From Janthinobacterium agaricidamnosum NBRC 102515 = DSM 9628 (GTDB lineage Bacteria > Pseudomonadota > Gammaproteobacteria > Burkholderiales > Burkholderiaceae_D): DNA of 64,000 nucleotides. Where the stretch lies: assembly GCF_000723165.1 (NCBI RefSeq), contig NZ_HG322949.1, positions 2,477,533 through 2,541,532 on the forward strand, written 5' to 3'. The notes beneath the pieces are model-generated. The model was not told the DNA's origin and made no database searches. It worked only from the letters and a program-made list of their open reading frames with translations. Position numbers and translations under genes: made by a program. Positions within the stretch are counted from its first letter, which is position 1. Each line of letters starts with the position of its first letter. Positions 54,172-62,431 of the stretch are shown in pieces.

Positions 54172-54987
54172 TCAGAACGAATACACCAGCGTCAGCGACG
54201 TTTGCGTATCGGTATTCTTCTTATCTTCCGGCACATTGCTATCGTTGCGGGCGACGAAGGCCGCCTTCATTTGCATGGTGCCGTTGATCTTGGCGCTCAG
54301 CGCCGATTCCGCGTTGGAATGCATGTTCGACGTACCGCGCTCGACGCTGAGGCTTTGCGTAAAGGTCGCCGATGAGCTGACTTTCCACTTGAACGCGGCC
54401 GCGCCGCGCACCGTCATGCCGCTTTCGGACTCGCCGGATTCGCGGATGCCGTTGAAATAACCCGGACCGAGTTCGACATCCAGGCTTTTGTCGTCGGTTT
54501 GATACCAGCGCGAGCTGTGACCGACCGCCAGTGTCGAGTATTTGGTATAGGCGCCGAATTTGTCGTTGACATGCGATGCCAGCACGAACAGTTTTGCATT
54601 GTCTTCCAGCAGCTTGTAAGCCGCTTTGGCCGACACCGAAAACCGCTCGGCGGAGCGTTCGCGGGTGCGCTGACCTTCATCGTTGGCGATTTCATCTTCC
54701 TTGAAATAACCGCTGAAGATGTATTGGTTACTCCAGTCGTCCAATTCCTGGCGCGCATCGATCTTGCCGGTGACCGAGGTGCCCTCGGTATTGCCGGAAG
54801 TCGTGATCGCGCCCAGTTCGGCGGAGGTGGCCCAGGTGCCGATCGGGACTTCGTCGAACAGGTAGCGGCTTTTTTTGACTTTGGCGGCTGGCGTGCCGGT
54901 GCTGTCTTGCGTGTCTTTGGTGTTCTCGGCGGCAGCGCCGCCGTGGGCGATGGCCAGCGCCAACGCCAGTAGCGAAAATAATTTCAT
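54172..54987 (-). CDS. DUF481 outer-membrane protein
   Basis: 271 residues with a signal peptide (LLALALAIAHGGAAA/EN). DUF481 pattern: GTWATSAELGAITTSGNTEGTSVTGKIDARQE start, repeated amphipathic beta strands and a C-terminal LTLVYSF ending in Phe, typical of an outer-membrane beta-barrel. Members are called salt-induced outer-membrane proteins; function is unsettled. It is transcribed toward the terminator. Confidence 0.85.
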   Translation of the reverse strand: MKLFSLLALALAIAHGGAAAENTKDTQDSTGTPAAKVKKSRYLFDEVPIGTWATSAELGAITTSGNTEGTSVTGKIDARQELDDWSNQYIFSGYFKEDEIANDEGQRTRERSAERFSVSAKAAYKLLEDNAKLFVLASHVNDKFGAYTKYSTLAVGHSSRWYQTDDKSLDVELGPGYFNGIRESGESESGMTVRGAAAFKWKVSSSATFTQSLSVERGTSNMHSNAESALSAKINGTMQMKAAFVARNDSNVPEDKKNTDTQTSLTLVYSF

Positions 54988-55269
54988 GTGATGTTATCTG
55001 CGACTTGCGTTCATGCGGCGAGGCATTGCGCCAGGGCACCGTATGGGCAAGCCTTCTTTCGTCAAAAAAACGCGTCCTTCAAAGATACCCCGCTACGCTG
55101 CCATGGCGTGCGGCCCTATGGCTTGATCCTGGCAGCTGAGTCCGTATTGTACCCGAGCGGCACGCTAACGTCCGCCCGGGGGGGCAACTTTTCAATTGAC
55201 GAAACGGCGCCGTTATTTTTATTGGAAACATCACCGGCGACGATTTTTTTGACAATATTTTCAGGCGGA

Positions 55270-55905
55270 TCAGCTTGCGCCGGCCAGCACCTTCATCCAC
55301 GGATAGGCCAGCGCATGAGCGGCCTCGAAGTCGCTGATCTGCTGATCCAGCTGCAAGGTCATATCGATCATGTCGATGCCTTCGACGATCATGCGCTTGT
55401 CGCGCGGGGCCAGCGTGAATGGCGTCATGCGGCCGTTGGGGCTGCCGATCGTCATGCGTTCCAGGTCGATTTCCAGGCTGGCGCTGCCGGGTGTGGCGAC
55501 GTCGGCGATCAGGTGATCGATGGCGGCCTGGTCCAGCTTGATCACCAATAAACGGTTGTTCAAGGCATTGCCAAAGAAAATTTCTCCGTAGCTCGGCGCG
55601 ATCACGGCGGCGATGCCGAATTGCTGCAAGCCCCATACCGCATGTTCGCGGCTGGAACCGCAACCGAAGTTCGAGCCGGCGATCAGGATGCGCGCGCCTT
55701 GATAAGCTGGCCGGTTCAGGATGAAGTCCGGCCGCAGCCGGCCATCGCCGTCGAAGCGCAAGTCGTACAGCACGCCCTGGTCCAGGCCTTCCTTGCTAAT
55801 CGTGCGCAAGAATTGCTTGGGCATGATCTGGTCGGTGTCGAGGTTGTCGATCAAGACCGGCGCGGCGACGCCGGCGATCTTGCCGGGCATGGTTTTGTCA
55901 GGCAT
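55270..55905 (-). CDS. leuD: LeuD-type small subunit of a hydro-lyase
   Basis: 211 residues from ATG 55905. Swivel domain of the aconitase superfamily, with NLDTDQIMPKQFLRTI, then ILIAGSNFGCGSSREHAVWGLQQFGIAAVIAPSYGEIFFGNA, in which the SREH active-site block is intact. It overlaps the leuC-like gene by 8 bases. By itself it looks like isopropylmalate isomerase, but the operon (dehalogenase-like hydrolase, LysR) lacks leuA and leuB, so the natural substrate may be another hydroxy acid. Confidence 0.85.
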   Translation of the reverse strand: MPDKTMPGKIAGVAAPVLIDNLDTDQIMPKQFLRTISKEGLDQGVLYDLRFDGDGRLRPDFILNRPAYQGARILIAGSNFGCGSSREHAVWGLQQFGIAAVIAPSYGEIFFGNALNNRLLVIKLDQAAIDHLIADVATPGSASLEIDLERMTIGSPNGRMTPFTLAPRDKRMIVEGIDMIDMTLQLDQQISDFEAAHALAYPWMKVLAGAS

Positions 55906-57364
55906 GCTGTTCTCCCAAAGTGCGCACGTCGGTGATGACACCGGTGATCGCGGCGGCGGCGGCCATGGCCGGGCTCATCAGGTGAGTGCGGCCGGCGCGG
56001 CCCTGGCGCCCTTCAAAATTGCGGTTGGTGGTCGAGGCGCAGCGCTCGAACGGGGCCAGCACGTCGTCGTTCATCGCCAGGCACATCGAACAGCCCGGCT
56101 GGCGCCATTCAAAACCGGCGTCGATGAAAATTTGCGCCAGCCCTTCCTGTTCGGCCTGGCGCCGCACGGCACCGGAGCCGGGCACCACCATGGCGCGCAC
56201 TCGCGGCGCTACTTTATGCTTGCCGACAATCGCGGCGGCGGCGCGCAAGTCTTCGATGCGGCTATTGGTGCAGGAACCGATGAAGACGCGGTCGATCGCC
56301 AGGCCGGTGATCGGCTGGCCGGCCTGCAAGCCCATGTAATCGAGCGCCTTGACGGTCATCGCCGACGCGTGCGGATCGCCGGACTGGCTGTCGCCCGGGC
56401 CGGGCACGGCGCCATTGACCGGCATGCCCTGGTCCGGACTGGTGCCCCAGGTGAGGTACGGCGCCACGTCGGCCGCGTCGAATACGTGTTCGGCGTCGAA
56501 CACGGCGCCGGGATCGGTATGCAAATCGTCCCACGCGGCGGGCAGGGTGGCGTGGCCGGCTTCATCGGTGAAACCGGCCACATGGCTGGCCAGGTAGGCG
56601 CGGGTGGCCTGGTCCGGCGCGATCAGCGCGGCGCGCGCGCCGGCTTCGACCGCCATATTGCACAAGGTCATGCGTGCCTCGACCGACAGGCTATCGATCG
56701 CCTTGCCGCAGAATTCGACCGCGTAGCCGCGCGCGCCTTGCGCGCCGATGCGGCCGATCAGGTACAGCGTCAAATCCTTGACCGAGGTGCCGGGTGGCAA
56801 GCTGCCATCGATGCGGATGCGCATCGTGCTTGCCAGCCGGTAGACCAGCGTCTGGGTCGCCATGATGTGCTCGACTTCCGAGGTGCCGACGCCGAAACCC
56901 AGCGCGCCCAGCGCGCCGTAGGTGGTGGTGTGGCTGTCGCCGCACAAGATCACCATGCCGGGACGCACCAGGCCGCGCTCCGGCGCGATGATGTGCTCGA
57001 TACCCTGGTCGGGGTCGTTGGTGTCGAACAGGCGGATGCCGAACTGTGCGCAATTACGCCGCAAATTCAGCGCCAGCAACGATGAGGCCGGGTCGAGGAT
57101 GACGCGCTGCGGCACGGCCACCGGATGGGTCGGAATGATGTGCGACACGACTGCCAGTTGCTGCGCCGGACGGCGCACGCCGTGGCCCTTGTCCTTCAAG
57201 CCCGTGAATGCCTGCGGGCTGGTGTATTCATTCATGATATGCAAGTCGGCGTACAGCAGGATGTGCTGTGCGTCCAGCCCGGCGACGGTGTGGGTGGCGA
57301 CCAGTTTGCCGTACAGTGTCCGAGGACCCTGCGGGCTGCGGTGTTCCATGCGCTGTTCCATCAT
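55898..57364 (-). CDS. leuC: LeuC-type large subunit of a hydro-lyase
   Basis: 488 residues, GGAG six bases before the ATG. 4Fe-4S cluster ligands in GSCTNSRIED and CSMCLAMN, GDSHTTTYGALGALGFGVGTSEVEH and a C-terminal FEGRQGRAGRTHLMSPAMAAAAA block. The N-terminal portion (LLYADLHIMNEYTSPQAF) deviates from the standard LeuC start (GLHLIHEVTSPQAF). It follows the dehalogenase-like gene by 15 bases. Assigned to LeuC family; substrate uncertain as for its partner. Confidence 0.84.
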   Translation of the reverse strand: MMEQRMEHRSPQGPRTLYGKLVATHTVAGLDAQHILLYADLHIMNEYTSPQAFTGLKDKGHGVRRPAQQLAVVSHIIPTHPVAVPQRVILDPASSLLALNLRRNCAQFGIRLFDTNDPDQGIEHIIAPERGLVRPGMVILCGDSHTTTYGALGALGFGVGTSEVEHIMATQTLVYRLASTMRIRIDGSLPPGTSVKDLTLYLIGRIGAQGARGYAVEFCGKAIDSLSVEARMTLCNMAVEAGARAALIAPDQATRAYLASHVAGFTDEAGHATLPAAWDDLHTDPGAVFDAEHVFDAADVAPYLTWGTSPDQGMPVNGAVPGPGDSQSGDPHASAMTVKALDYMGLQAGQPITGLAIDRVFIGSCTNSRIEDLRAAAAIVGKHKVAPRVRAMVVPGSGAVRRQAEQEGLAQIFIDAGFEWRQPGCSMCLAMNDDVLAPFERCASTTNRNFEGRQGRAGRTHLMSPAMAAAAAITGVITDVRTLGEQHA

Positions 57365-57379
57365 AGGTGACTCCTTGAT

Positions 57380-58282
57380 TCAGGCTGGCCGGACTTGCGT
57401 GGTTTCCAGCCTCAGAAACGGCAAGACTTCGGCGAGCAACGGTTCCGGTGCTTCTTCCGGGATGTAATGGCCGCATGGCAAGGCTTTGCCGCTGACTTGT
57501 TCGGCCAGCAAGTCCCATTCGGCCAGCGGGTCGAAACATTGAGCAACCACGCCTTGCGCGCCCCACAGGGCCAGCATCGGGCAAGCGATCTTGTTGCCGG
57601 CCGCCAGGTCGGTGCGTTCATGTTCCAGGTCGATGCCGGCGCTGGCGCGGTAATCCTCGCACATGCCGTGGATGGCGGCCGGATCTTGCAGGCAGCGCAG
57701 GTATTCGGCGTACGCTTGCGGCGTGAACGGCGCCAGGCCGGCGCTGCGGCCGCCGACGGTGTAGCGCAGATATGCTTCCGGGTTGCCGCCGACCAGGATT
57801 TCGGGGAAGGGCGCCGGACGGATCAGGAAAAACCAGTGGAAATACCTGGTGGCGAATTCGCGGTCGGTTTTCTCATACATGGCCAGCGTCGGCGCGATGT
57901 CGAGCACCACCAGCCGCTGTATGCGTTCGGGAAAGTCCAGCGCCATGCGGTAGGCGACCCGGCCGCCACGGTCGTGACCCATCAGCAAGAACTTGTCGAA
58001 ACCCAGCAATTCCATCAATTTGACCTGTTCGGCGCCCATGGCCCGCTTCGAGTAATTGCTGTGGTCCGGCAAGCCTTGCGGTTTGGCGCTGTCGCCGTAA
58101 CCACGCAAGTCGGCGGCGATCACCGTGAAATGTTGCGCCAGTTGCTGCGCCACCTTGTGCCAGATGACATGGGTTTGCGGATGGCCGTGCAGCAATAACA
58201 GCGCCGGACCGTCACCGCCGCGCACATAGCTCACGTCGGAACCGTCGACGGCGACCGTGTGCCTGGTGAAGTGTTCAAACAT
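57380..58282 (-). CDS. Fluoroacetate-dehalogenase-like alpha/beta-hydrolase
   Basis: 300 residues from ATG 58282 (GGAG upstream); the frame extends to 58360 without family similarity. The nucleophile elbow MGHDRGG carries Asp104 instead of Ser, with Arg105 and Arg108, HW at 149-150, Tyr211 and His272, plus Asp128. By recalled numbering, these are the residues that bind carboxylate and fluoride in Burkholderia FAcD. HGHPQTHVIW also fits the haloacetate dehalogenase branch. First gene of an operon with leuCD-like genes; divergent from LysR. Confidence 0.82.
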   Translation of the reverse strand: MFEHFTRHTVAVDGSDVSYVRGGDGPALLLLHGHPQTHVIWHKVAQQLAQHFTVIAADLRGYGDSAKPQGLPDHSNYSKRAMGAEQVKLMELLGFDKFLLMGHDRGGRVAYRMALDFPERIQRLVVLDIAPTLAMYEKTDREFATRYFHWFFLIRPAPFPEILVGGNPEAYLRYTVGGRSAGLAPFTPQAYAEYLRCLQDPAAIHGMCEDYRASAGIDLEHERTDLAAGNKIACPMLALWGAQGVVAQCFDPLAEWDLLAEQVSGKALPCGHYIPEEAPEPLLAEVLPFLRLETTQVRPA

Positions 58283-58380
58283 GCTTGTCTCCAGAAGTAT
58301 TCTTTCAGCTGCGAATTGTAGGCTGGTTTTTTGCCATATAATTCGTCGAAGAAAAACCAATTCTTTCTTTGAGATAAATA

Positions 58381-59301
58381 ATGAGCGACGTGTCGGATCT
58401 GGCGTTTTTCACCATGCTGGTCAAGCATGGCAGCCTGGCGGCGGTGGCGCGCGAAATGGGCGTCACGCCGCCGGTGGTTACCAAGACGCTGGCCAGCCTG
58501 GAACACCGGCTCGGCGTGCGCTTGCTGAACCGCACCACGCGGCGCATGAGCGTGACGCACGAGGGTGAAGTGTATTATGCCGAAGCGGCGCGCATCCTGG
58601 CCGATATCGAGGAATTGGAAAGCGCGGTGTCGCGCAGCCGGGCCGTGCCGAAGGGCTTGCTGAGGGTGAATGCGACGATCGGTTTCGGCCGCCAGCATGT
58701 CGGCCCGGCGATTGCCGAATTCGCGGCGCGGTATCCGGAAGTCGAAGTGCAATTGCATGTCACCGACCGGCCGGTCAACCTGGCCGACCAGGCGTTCGAT
58801 ATCGGCATCCGCGTCGGCGCCTTGCCGGATGCACGGATGTATGCGCGCAAGATCGCATCGAACACGCGGCGCTTGTGCGCCGCGCCGCAGTATCTGAAAC
58901 GCCATGGGCCGGTCAATACTCCGCGCGACTTGCAGCGCCACCAATGCATCGTGCTGCGCGAAAACGACGCCGCCTATGGCACCTGGAATTTGCAGCAAGG
59001 CAAAACCCAGGAAACCGTCAAGGTACGCGGCAGGCTCAGCACCAACCATGGCGAAATCGCGCTCGGCTGGGCGCTGGACGGCCACGGCATCCTGCTGCGT
59101 TCGCAATGGGATAGTGCGCCGTACCTGCGCTCCGGGAGGCTGTGCGCCGTGCTGGATGACTGGAACGTGCCGGATGCGGATATCTACGCGGTCTATCCGG
59201 AGCGGCTGAACCTGTCGGCCAAGGTGACGGCCTTGCTCGATTTCCTGCAAAAACATTTTGAGCGGCAGTTACAACGCGAGGGACTGGAAAGCGGCTGGTA
59301 G
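58381..59301 (+). CDS. LysR-family transcriptional regulator
   Basis: 306 residues. HTH GSLAAVAREMGVTPPVVTKTLASLEHRLGVRLLNRTTRRMS, then effector domain of the DsdC/AaeR-like branch (LRVNATIGFGRQHVGPAIAEFAARYP, DIGIRVGALPDARMYAR). It is divergent from the dehalogenase-leuCD operon with a 98-base spacer and is its likely regulator. The antiporter gene converges 15 bases from its stop. Confidence 0.87.
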   Translation: MSDVSDLAFFTMLVKHGSLAAVAREMGVTPPVVTKTLASLEHRLGVRLLNRTTRRMSVTHEGEVYYAEAARILADIEELESAVSRSRAVPKGLLRVNATIGFGRQHVGPAIAEFAARYPEVEVQLHVTDRPVNLADQAFDIGIRVGALPDARMYARKIASNTRRLCAAPQYLKRHGPVNTPRDLQRHQCIVLRENDAAYGTWNLQQGKTQETVKVRGRLSTNHGEIALGWALDGHGILLRSQWDSAPYLRSGRLCAVLDDWNVPDADIYAVYPERLNLSAKVTALLDFLQKHFERQLQREGLESGW

Positions 59302-59315
59302 TGTAGGCACGCGTT

Positions 59316-60614
59316 CTATTTGCGCCAGAATTTATCCAGAACTGGCGTCACGCTAGCGCCATGCACCACGATCGACAGCATGATGACCACCACCGTAATC
59401 TGGCTCAAGTCCAACGCCAGCGACGGTGGCAAGCCGTGGTTCAGCGCATACATCAGGTAATACACCGAACCGATGCCGCGCACGCCGAACCAGGCGGCGA
59501 TGCGGCGCATCTTGCGGCTGGCCGCGGCGCCCGATCCCGCCAGACCCAGCATGACGCTGAGCGGGCGGGCGATGAAGAACAGGAATAGCGCGCTGCCCCA
59601 GGCGCGCCAGTTCCACGCATCGGCAGTGATCGCGCCGCCGAGCAGCAATACCAGCGTCAATTCCGACAGGCGCTCCAGGTGCTCCTTGAAGATCAGCGAT
59701 TCGCCGCTGACCGTGCGCGGCGCGTCGTCAAGGGAAGCGCTGGCTGACGGGACATGCAGCGCTTCCGCCTGCAGCAAGCCCTGGCGGTCTTTCGGCGCGC
59801 CGGACAGCACCAGCTCCGTATGCCGCAGCGCGACGCCGGCAAAAAACACCGCCAGGAAACCCCATGCCTGCAGCGCCAGCGCCGCGCCGTACACGGTGGC
59901 GATCAGGCCCAGCCCGGCCAGGTCGTCCAGCACTTCGTGTTTCGGCTCCTTGCCGCGCAATTGCCAGCTCAGCCTGGCCAGCGCCGCGCCGCCGGCCAGG
60001 CCGATGGCGATCGCGCCGCCGGTGGCCCACAGCAAGTCGAGCAGCACCCAGCGCACGCCGAAATCGCCTAATTCGTGCAGCCCCAGCAAGCCCAGCCCCA
60101 GCATCACGAAAGGAAACGCGCTGCCATCGTTCATGCCCGCTTCGCAGGTCAGCGCAAAGCGCAATTGATCCTTGTCGCCGGCGTGGCGCACCTGCACGTC
60201 GGTGGCCAGCACCGGATCGGTCGGCGCCAGGATCGCGCCGAGCAGGATGCCGGCGCCGAGCGGCAAGCCCAGCATGAAATAAGCGTAAGCGGCCATCAGC
60301 GCTACCGACATGCTCATCGACAGCCAGGCCAGCCGGATCGACGGCGCCCAGCGCTGCAGGCTGAACGGCACCGGCATCTTGACGCCGGCCGAAAACAGCG
60401 AAATCAGCACGGCGATTTCGGCCAGTACTTCCAGCAATGCCGACTGCCGGTACAGATTGAATGAAAACAGGCCGAGGCAAACCGGGCCGAGCAGCAAGCC
60501 GACGCCGAGGTAGACCATCGCCGAACTGGCCGGCAAGCGCGCCAGCGTGGTGGCCGCCAAGCCGCGCGCCAGCATCAGGATGCCGATCAGGATAAACCAG
60601 TGGGTGGTGGTCAT
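59316..60614 (-). CDS. Cation:proton antiporter (CPA1/NhaP-like)
   Basis: 432 residues, about twelve hydrophobic segments. Na+/H+ exchanger signatures: LLGAILAPTDPVLATDVQV and EAGMNDGSAFPFVMLGLGLL (the ion-binding ND pair), and AWFGVRGIGSVYYLMYAL. Exports Na+ or K+ in exchange for protons. A soluble insert (residues about 270-300) is present. No CorC/TrkA domains. Confidence 0.85.
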   Translation of the reverse strand: MTTTHWFILIGILMLARGLAATTLARLPASSAMVYLGVGLLLGPVCLGLFSFNLYRQSALLEVLAEIAVLISLFSAGVKMPVPFSLQRWAPSIRLAWLSMSMSVALMAAYAYFMLGLPLGAGILLGAILAPTDPVLATDVQVRHAGDKDQLRFALTCEAGMNDGSAFPFVMLGLGLLGLHELGDFGVRWVLLDLLWATGGAIAIGLAGGAALARLSWQLRGKEPKHEVLDDLAGLGLIATVYGAALALQAWGFLAVFFAGVALRHTELVLSGAPKDRQGLLQAEALHVPSASASLDDAPRTVSGESLIFKEHLERLSELTLVLLLGGAITADAWNWRAWGSALFLFFIARPLSVMLGLAGSGAAASRKMRRIAAWFGVRGIGSVYYLMYALNHGLPPSLALDLSQITVVVIMLSIVVHGASVTPVLDKFWRK

Positions 60615-60678
60615 GATGGGGCGCGGTGGCGCGTAACAGACAGGCGGCCGATTGTAGCGGTCAACTATTGCGGGCGGC

Positions 60679-60748
60679 GCGCGCGAGGCGGTGCGCGCGA
60701 GGCGGGGCGCGCGAGGCGGGGCGCGCCAAGTGGGGCGCGCGAGCGCCG
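60679..60748. repeat. 14-bp GC-rich minisatellite, five copies
   Basis: Units GCGCGCGAGGCGGT, GCGCGCGAGGCGGG twice, then the diverged GCGCGCCAAGTGGG and GCGCGCGAGCGCCG. It fills the space between the MscS stop and the antiporter start on the minus strand, so it lies in the antiporter's upstream region. The 14-bp period is not a codon multiple, so it is non-coding. Confidence 0.8.
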
Positions 60749-60755
60749 CCCGCCT

Positions 60756-61901
60756 TCAGGCCGGGCCGGGGCCGGCCAGGATTTTGTCCAGCCGCACTGC
60801 CGGATACGGCTGCTGGTCCTTGCCGGCCGCCTGTACCGTCAGCGGATCGAGCGACGAGCGCAGCCGTGGCAAGCCTTCCGGATGATGTTGGGCGATAAAA
60901 GCGATGATCGCTTCGCGCACGATGCAGCGCAATTCCAGCACATCGCCCGAATTGCGCGCACTGATCATCAGCCGCAATTGCATCGCGCGCTCGTTCGAAT
61001 CCGTCACTTGCACCTTGCAGACCCGCTCATCCCATTGCGGCGCTTCCTTGCAGATCCGTTCGAATTCGGCGCGCAGCGGCGCCAGCGGCACCTTGAAATC
61101 CATCCACAGGAAAACGGTGCCGAGCAGCGTGGTCGAACTGTGGGTCCAGTTTTCAAACGGATTTTCGATAAACCATTGCAGCGGCACGATCAGGCGGCGC
61201 TCATCCCAGATGCGCACCACCACATACGTGCCGGTGATTTCCTCGACCCGGCCCCATTCGCCGTTGACGATCAGCACGTCGTCGATGCGGATCGGTTGCG
61301 AAAACGCGATTTGCAGGCCGGCGATGAAGTTGCCCAGCACCGGCCGCGCCGCGATACCGGCCACCAAGCCAGCCACGCCGGCCGACGCCAGCAGGCTGGC
61401 GCCGATCTGCCGCGCGCCCGGCAGCGTCAGCAGCACGAACGACAGGCCCAGTATCACCGCGATGGTGTGCGCGCTGCGCGCCAGTACCCGGGTCTGGGTA
61501 ATCATGCGGCGCGCCTTCAGGTTGTCGGCCACGTCGACCGGATGCAGTTCGGCGATGGTGACGCTGACCGACTCGATGCATTGCATGGCGAACCAGGTCA
61601 GCGCCAGGATCAGCGCCACATTGGCGATATGCGACATGCCGAGCAGCCACGGCGTATCGTCCGGCGCGCCGGTCAGCACCAGCCGCAGCGCGAACAGCAG
61701 CAGGCACAGCTGACTGGCGCGGAAGGCGATGCGGGTCGCGGCGCTGGTGAACGGACGGTTGCGGGCCAGTCGGCGCAGCAGCGAAATGCTACCGCGGTGC
61801 AGCACCAGCGCCAGTATGGCGGCCGTCATCGCGCTGACCAGAACCATCAGGCCGGAGCGCAGCGGCCCCTCGTGCAAGCTGTCCATCAAGCTGAAATCCA
61901 T
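60756..61901 (-). CDS. MscS-family mechanosensitive channel
   Basis: 381 residues from ATG 61901 with AAGGAG 9 bases upstream. Four to five membrane helices, then the pore helix and beta domain: GASLLASAGVAGLVAGIAARPVLGNFIAGLQIAFSQPIRIDD, VEEITGTYVVVRIWDERRLIVPLQWFIENPFENWT (both split). Larger than E. coli MscS, akin to YnaI/YbdG-type. Inner-membrane pressure valve. Confidence 0.88.
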   Translation of the reverse strand: MDFSLMDSLHEGPLRSGLMVLVSAMTAAILALVLHRGSISLLRRLARNRPFTSAATRIAFRASQLCLLLFALRLVLTGAPDDTPWLLGMSHIANVALILALTWFAMQCIESVSVTIAELHPVDVADNLKARRMITQTRVLARSAHTIAVILGLSFVLLTLPGARQIGASLLASAGVAGLVAGIAARPVLGNFIAGLQIAFSQPIRIDDVLIVNGEWGRVEEITGTYVVVRIWDERRLIVPLQWFIENPFENWTHSSTTLLGTVFLWMDFKVPLAPLRAEFERICKEAPQWDERVCKVQVTDSNERAMQLRLMISARNSGDVLELRCIVREAIIAFIAQHHPEGLPRLRSSLDPLTVQAAGKDQQPYPAVRLDKILAGPGPA

Positions 61902-62431
61902 AGGCGAAAACTCCTTCTTGTGATTGATCTGGATGTCGGAAGCCCTCCATTCTAAAGGGTGTCGCGGTGACAAGACCGTACTGTAGAGAATTGCTGGCGA
62001 TGCAGGAACGCCTGGCAAGCCGGCCGTCGGCGGCACGGCATCGCTGTTTGCCGCTGCAACCCAGCCCGGAATTTCAGTGATGGCGACGTTATCGATAACA
62101 TTGTTTTCAAATCGAGGCCCGAATGACTATTTTGCCTTGGTTCGGGCCAAAATCGAGGATCTTAAACTTCAATAATGTTGTATTTGCGCAATAGTATACA
62201 CATCCTCATATTTCTTTCTAGAAATTCGTTGCCATAGGAAACCATTGGGATAATAATTCTTCGTGGAAATACTTAGCGCTGCCTTAAAAAGTGTTAAACC
62301 TGCTTGACAAGGCGGTTTTTGAAAAGGCGATTGAATGTTCAAATGATCGCCGCCGCCAGATGCAAGCTTCCGATGCCATGCCGCCGACTGCAATCCAGCG
62401 GCCGGCGTAGTTATTTTCTTTTTGGTGACTA
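61902..62431. other. Divergent intergenic region between MscS and the GH2 gene
   Basis: A 530-base non-coding stretch. It contains the GTTATCGATAAC palindrome at 62088-62099, an 8-bp hairpin GGCCCGAA / TTCGGGCC at 62116-62148, and an AT-rich 62150-62330 segment. No ORF with a ribosome-binding site was found. Confidence 0.5.
62088..62099. promoter_or_regulatory. LacI-type operator candidate upstream of the GH2 gene
   Basis: GTTATCGATAAC is a perfect 12-bp palindrome within ACGTTATCGATAACATT, the symmetric core seen in many LacI/GntR-family sugar repressor operators. It lies 333 bases upstream of the GH2 start. No LacI gene is in the window, so the partner is unknown. Confidence 0.4.

Noticed and set aside
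55721..57085. 454-codon frame antisense to leuC/leuD
   Set aside because: Covers two unrelated genes in antisense and has no recognisable domain.
58285..58380. CGAATT/AATTCG inverted repeat in the dehalogenase-LysR spacer as a LysR site
   Set aside because: Arms are 22 bases apart, too far for a T-N11-A site; a real operator probably exists here but cannot be pinned down by eye.
62116..62148. Hairpin GGCCCGAA / TTCGGGCC as a terminator
   Set aside because: 17-base loop, no T-run and no gene ending nearby on either strand.
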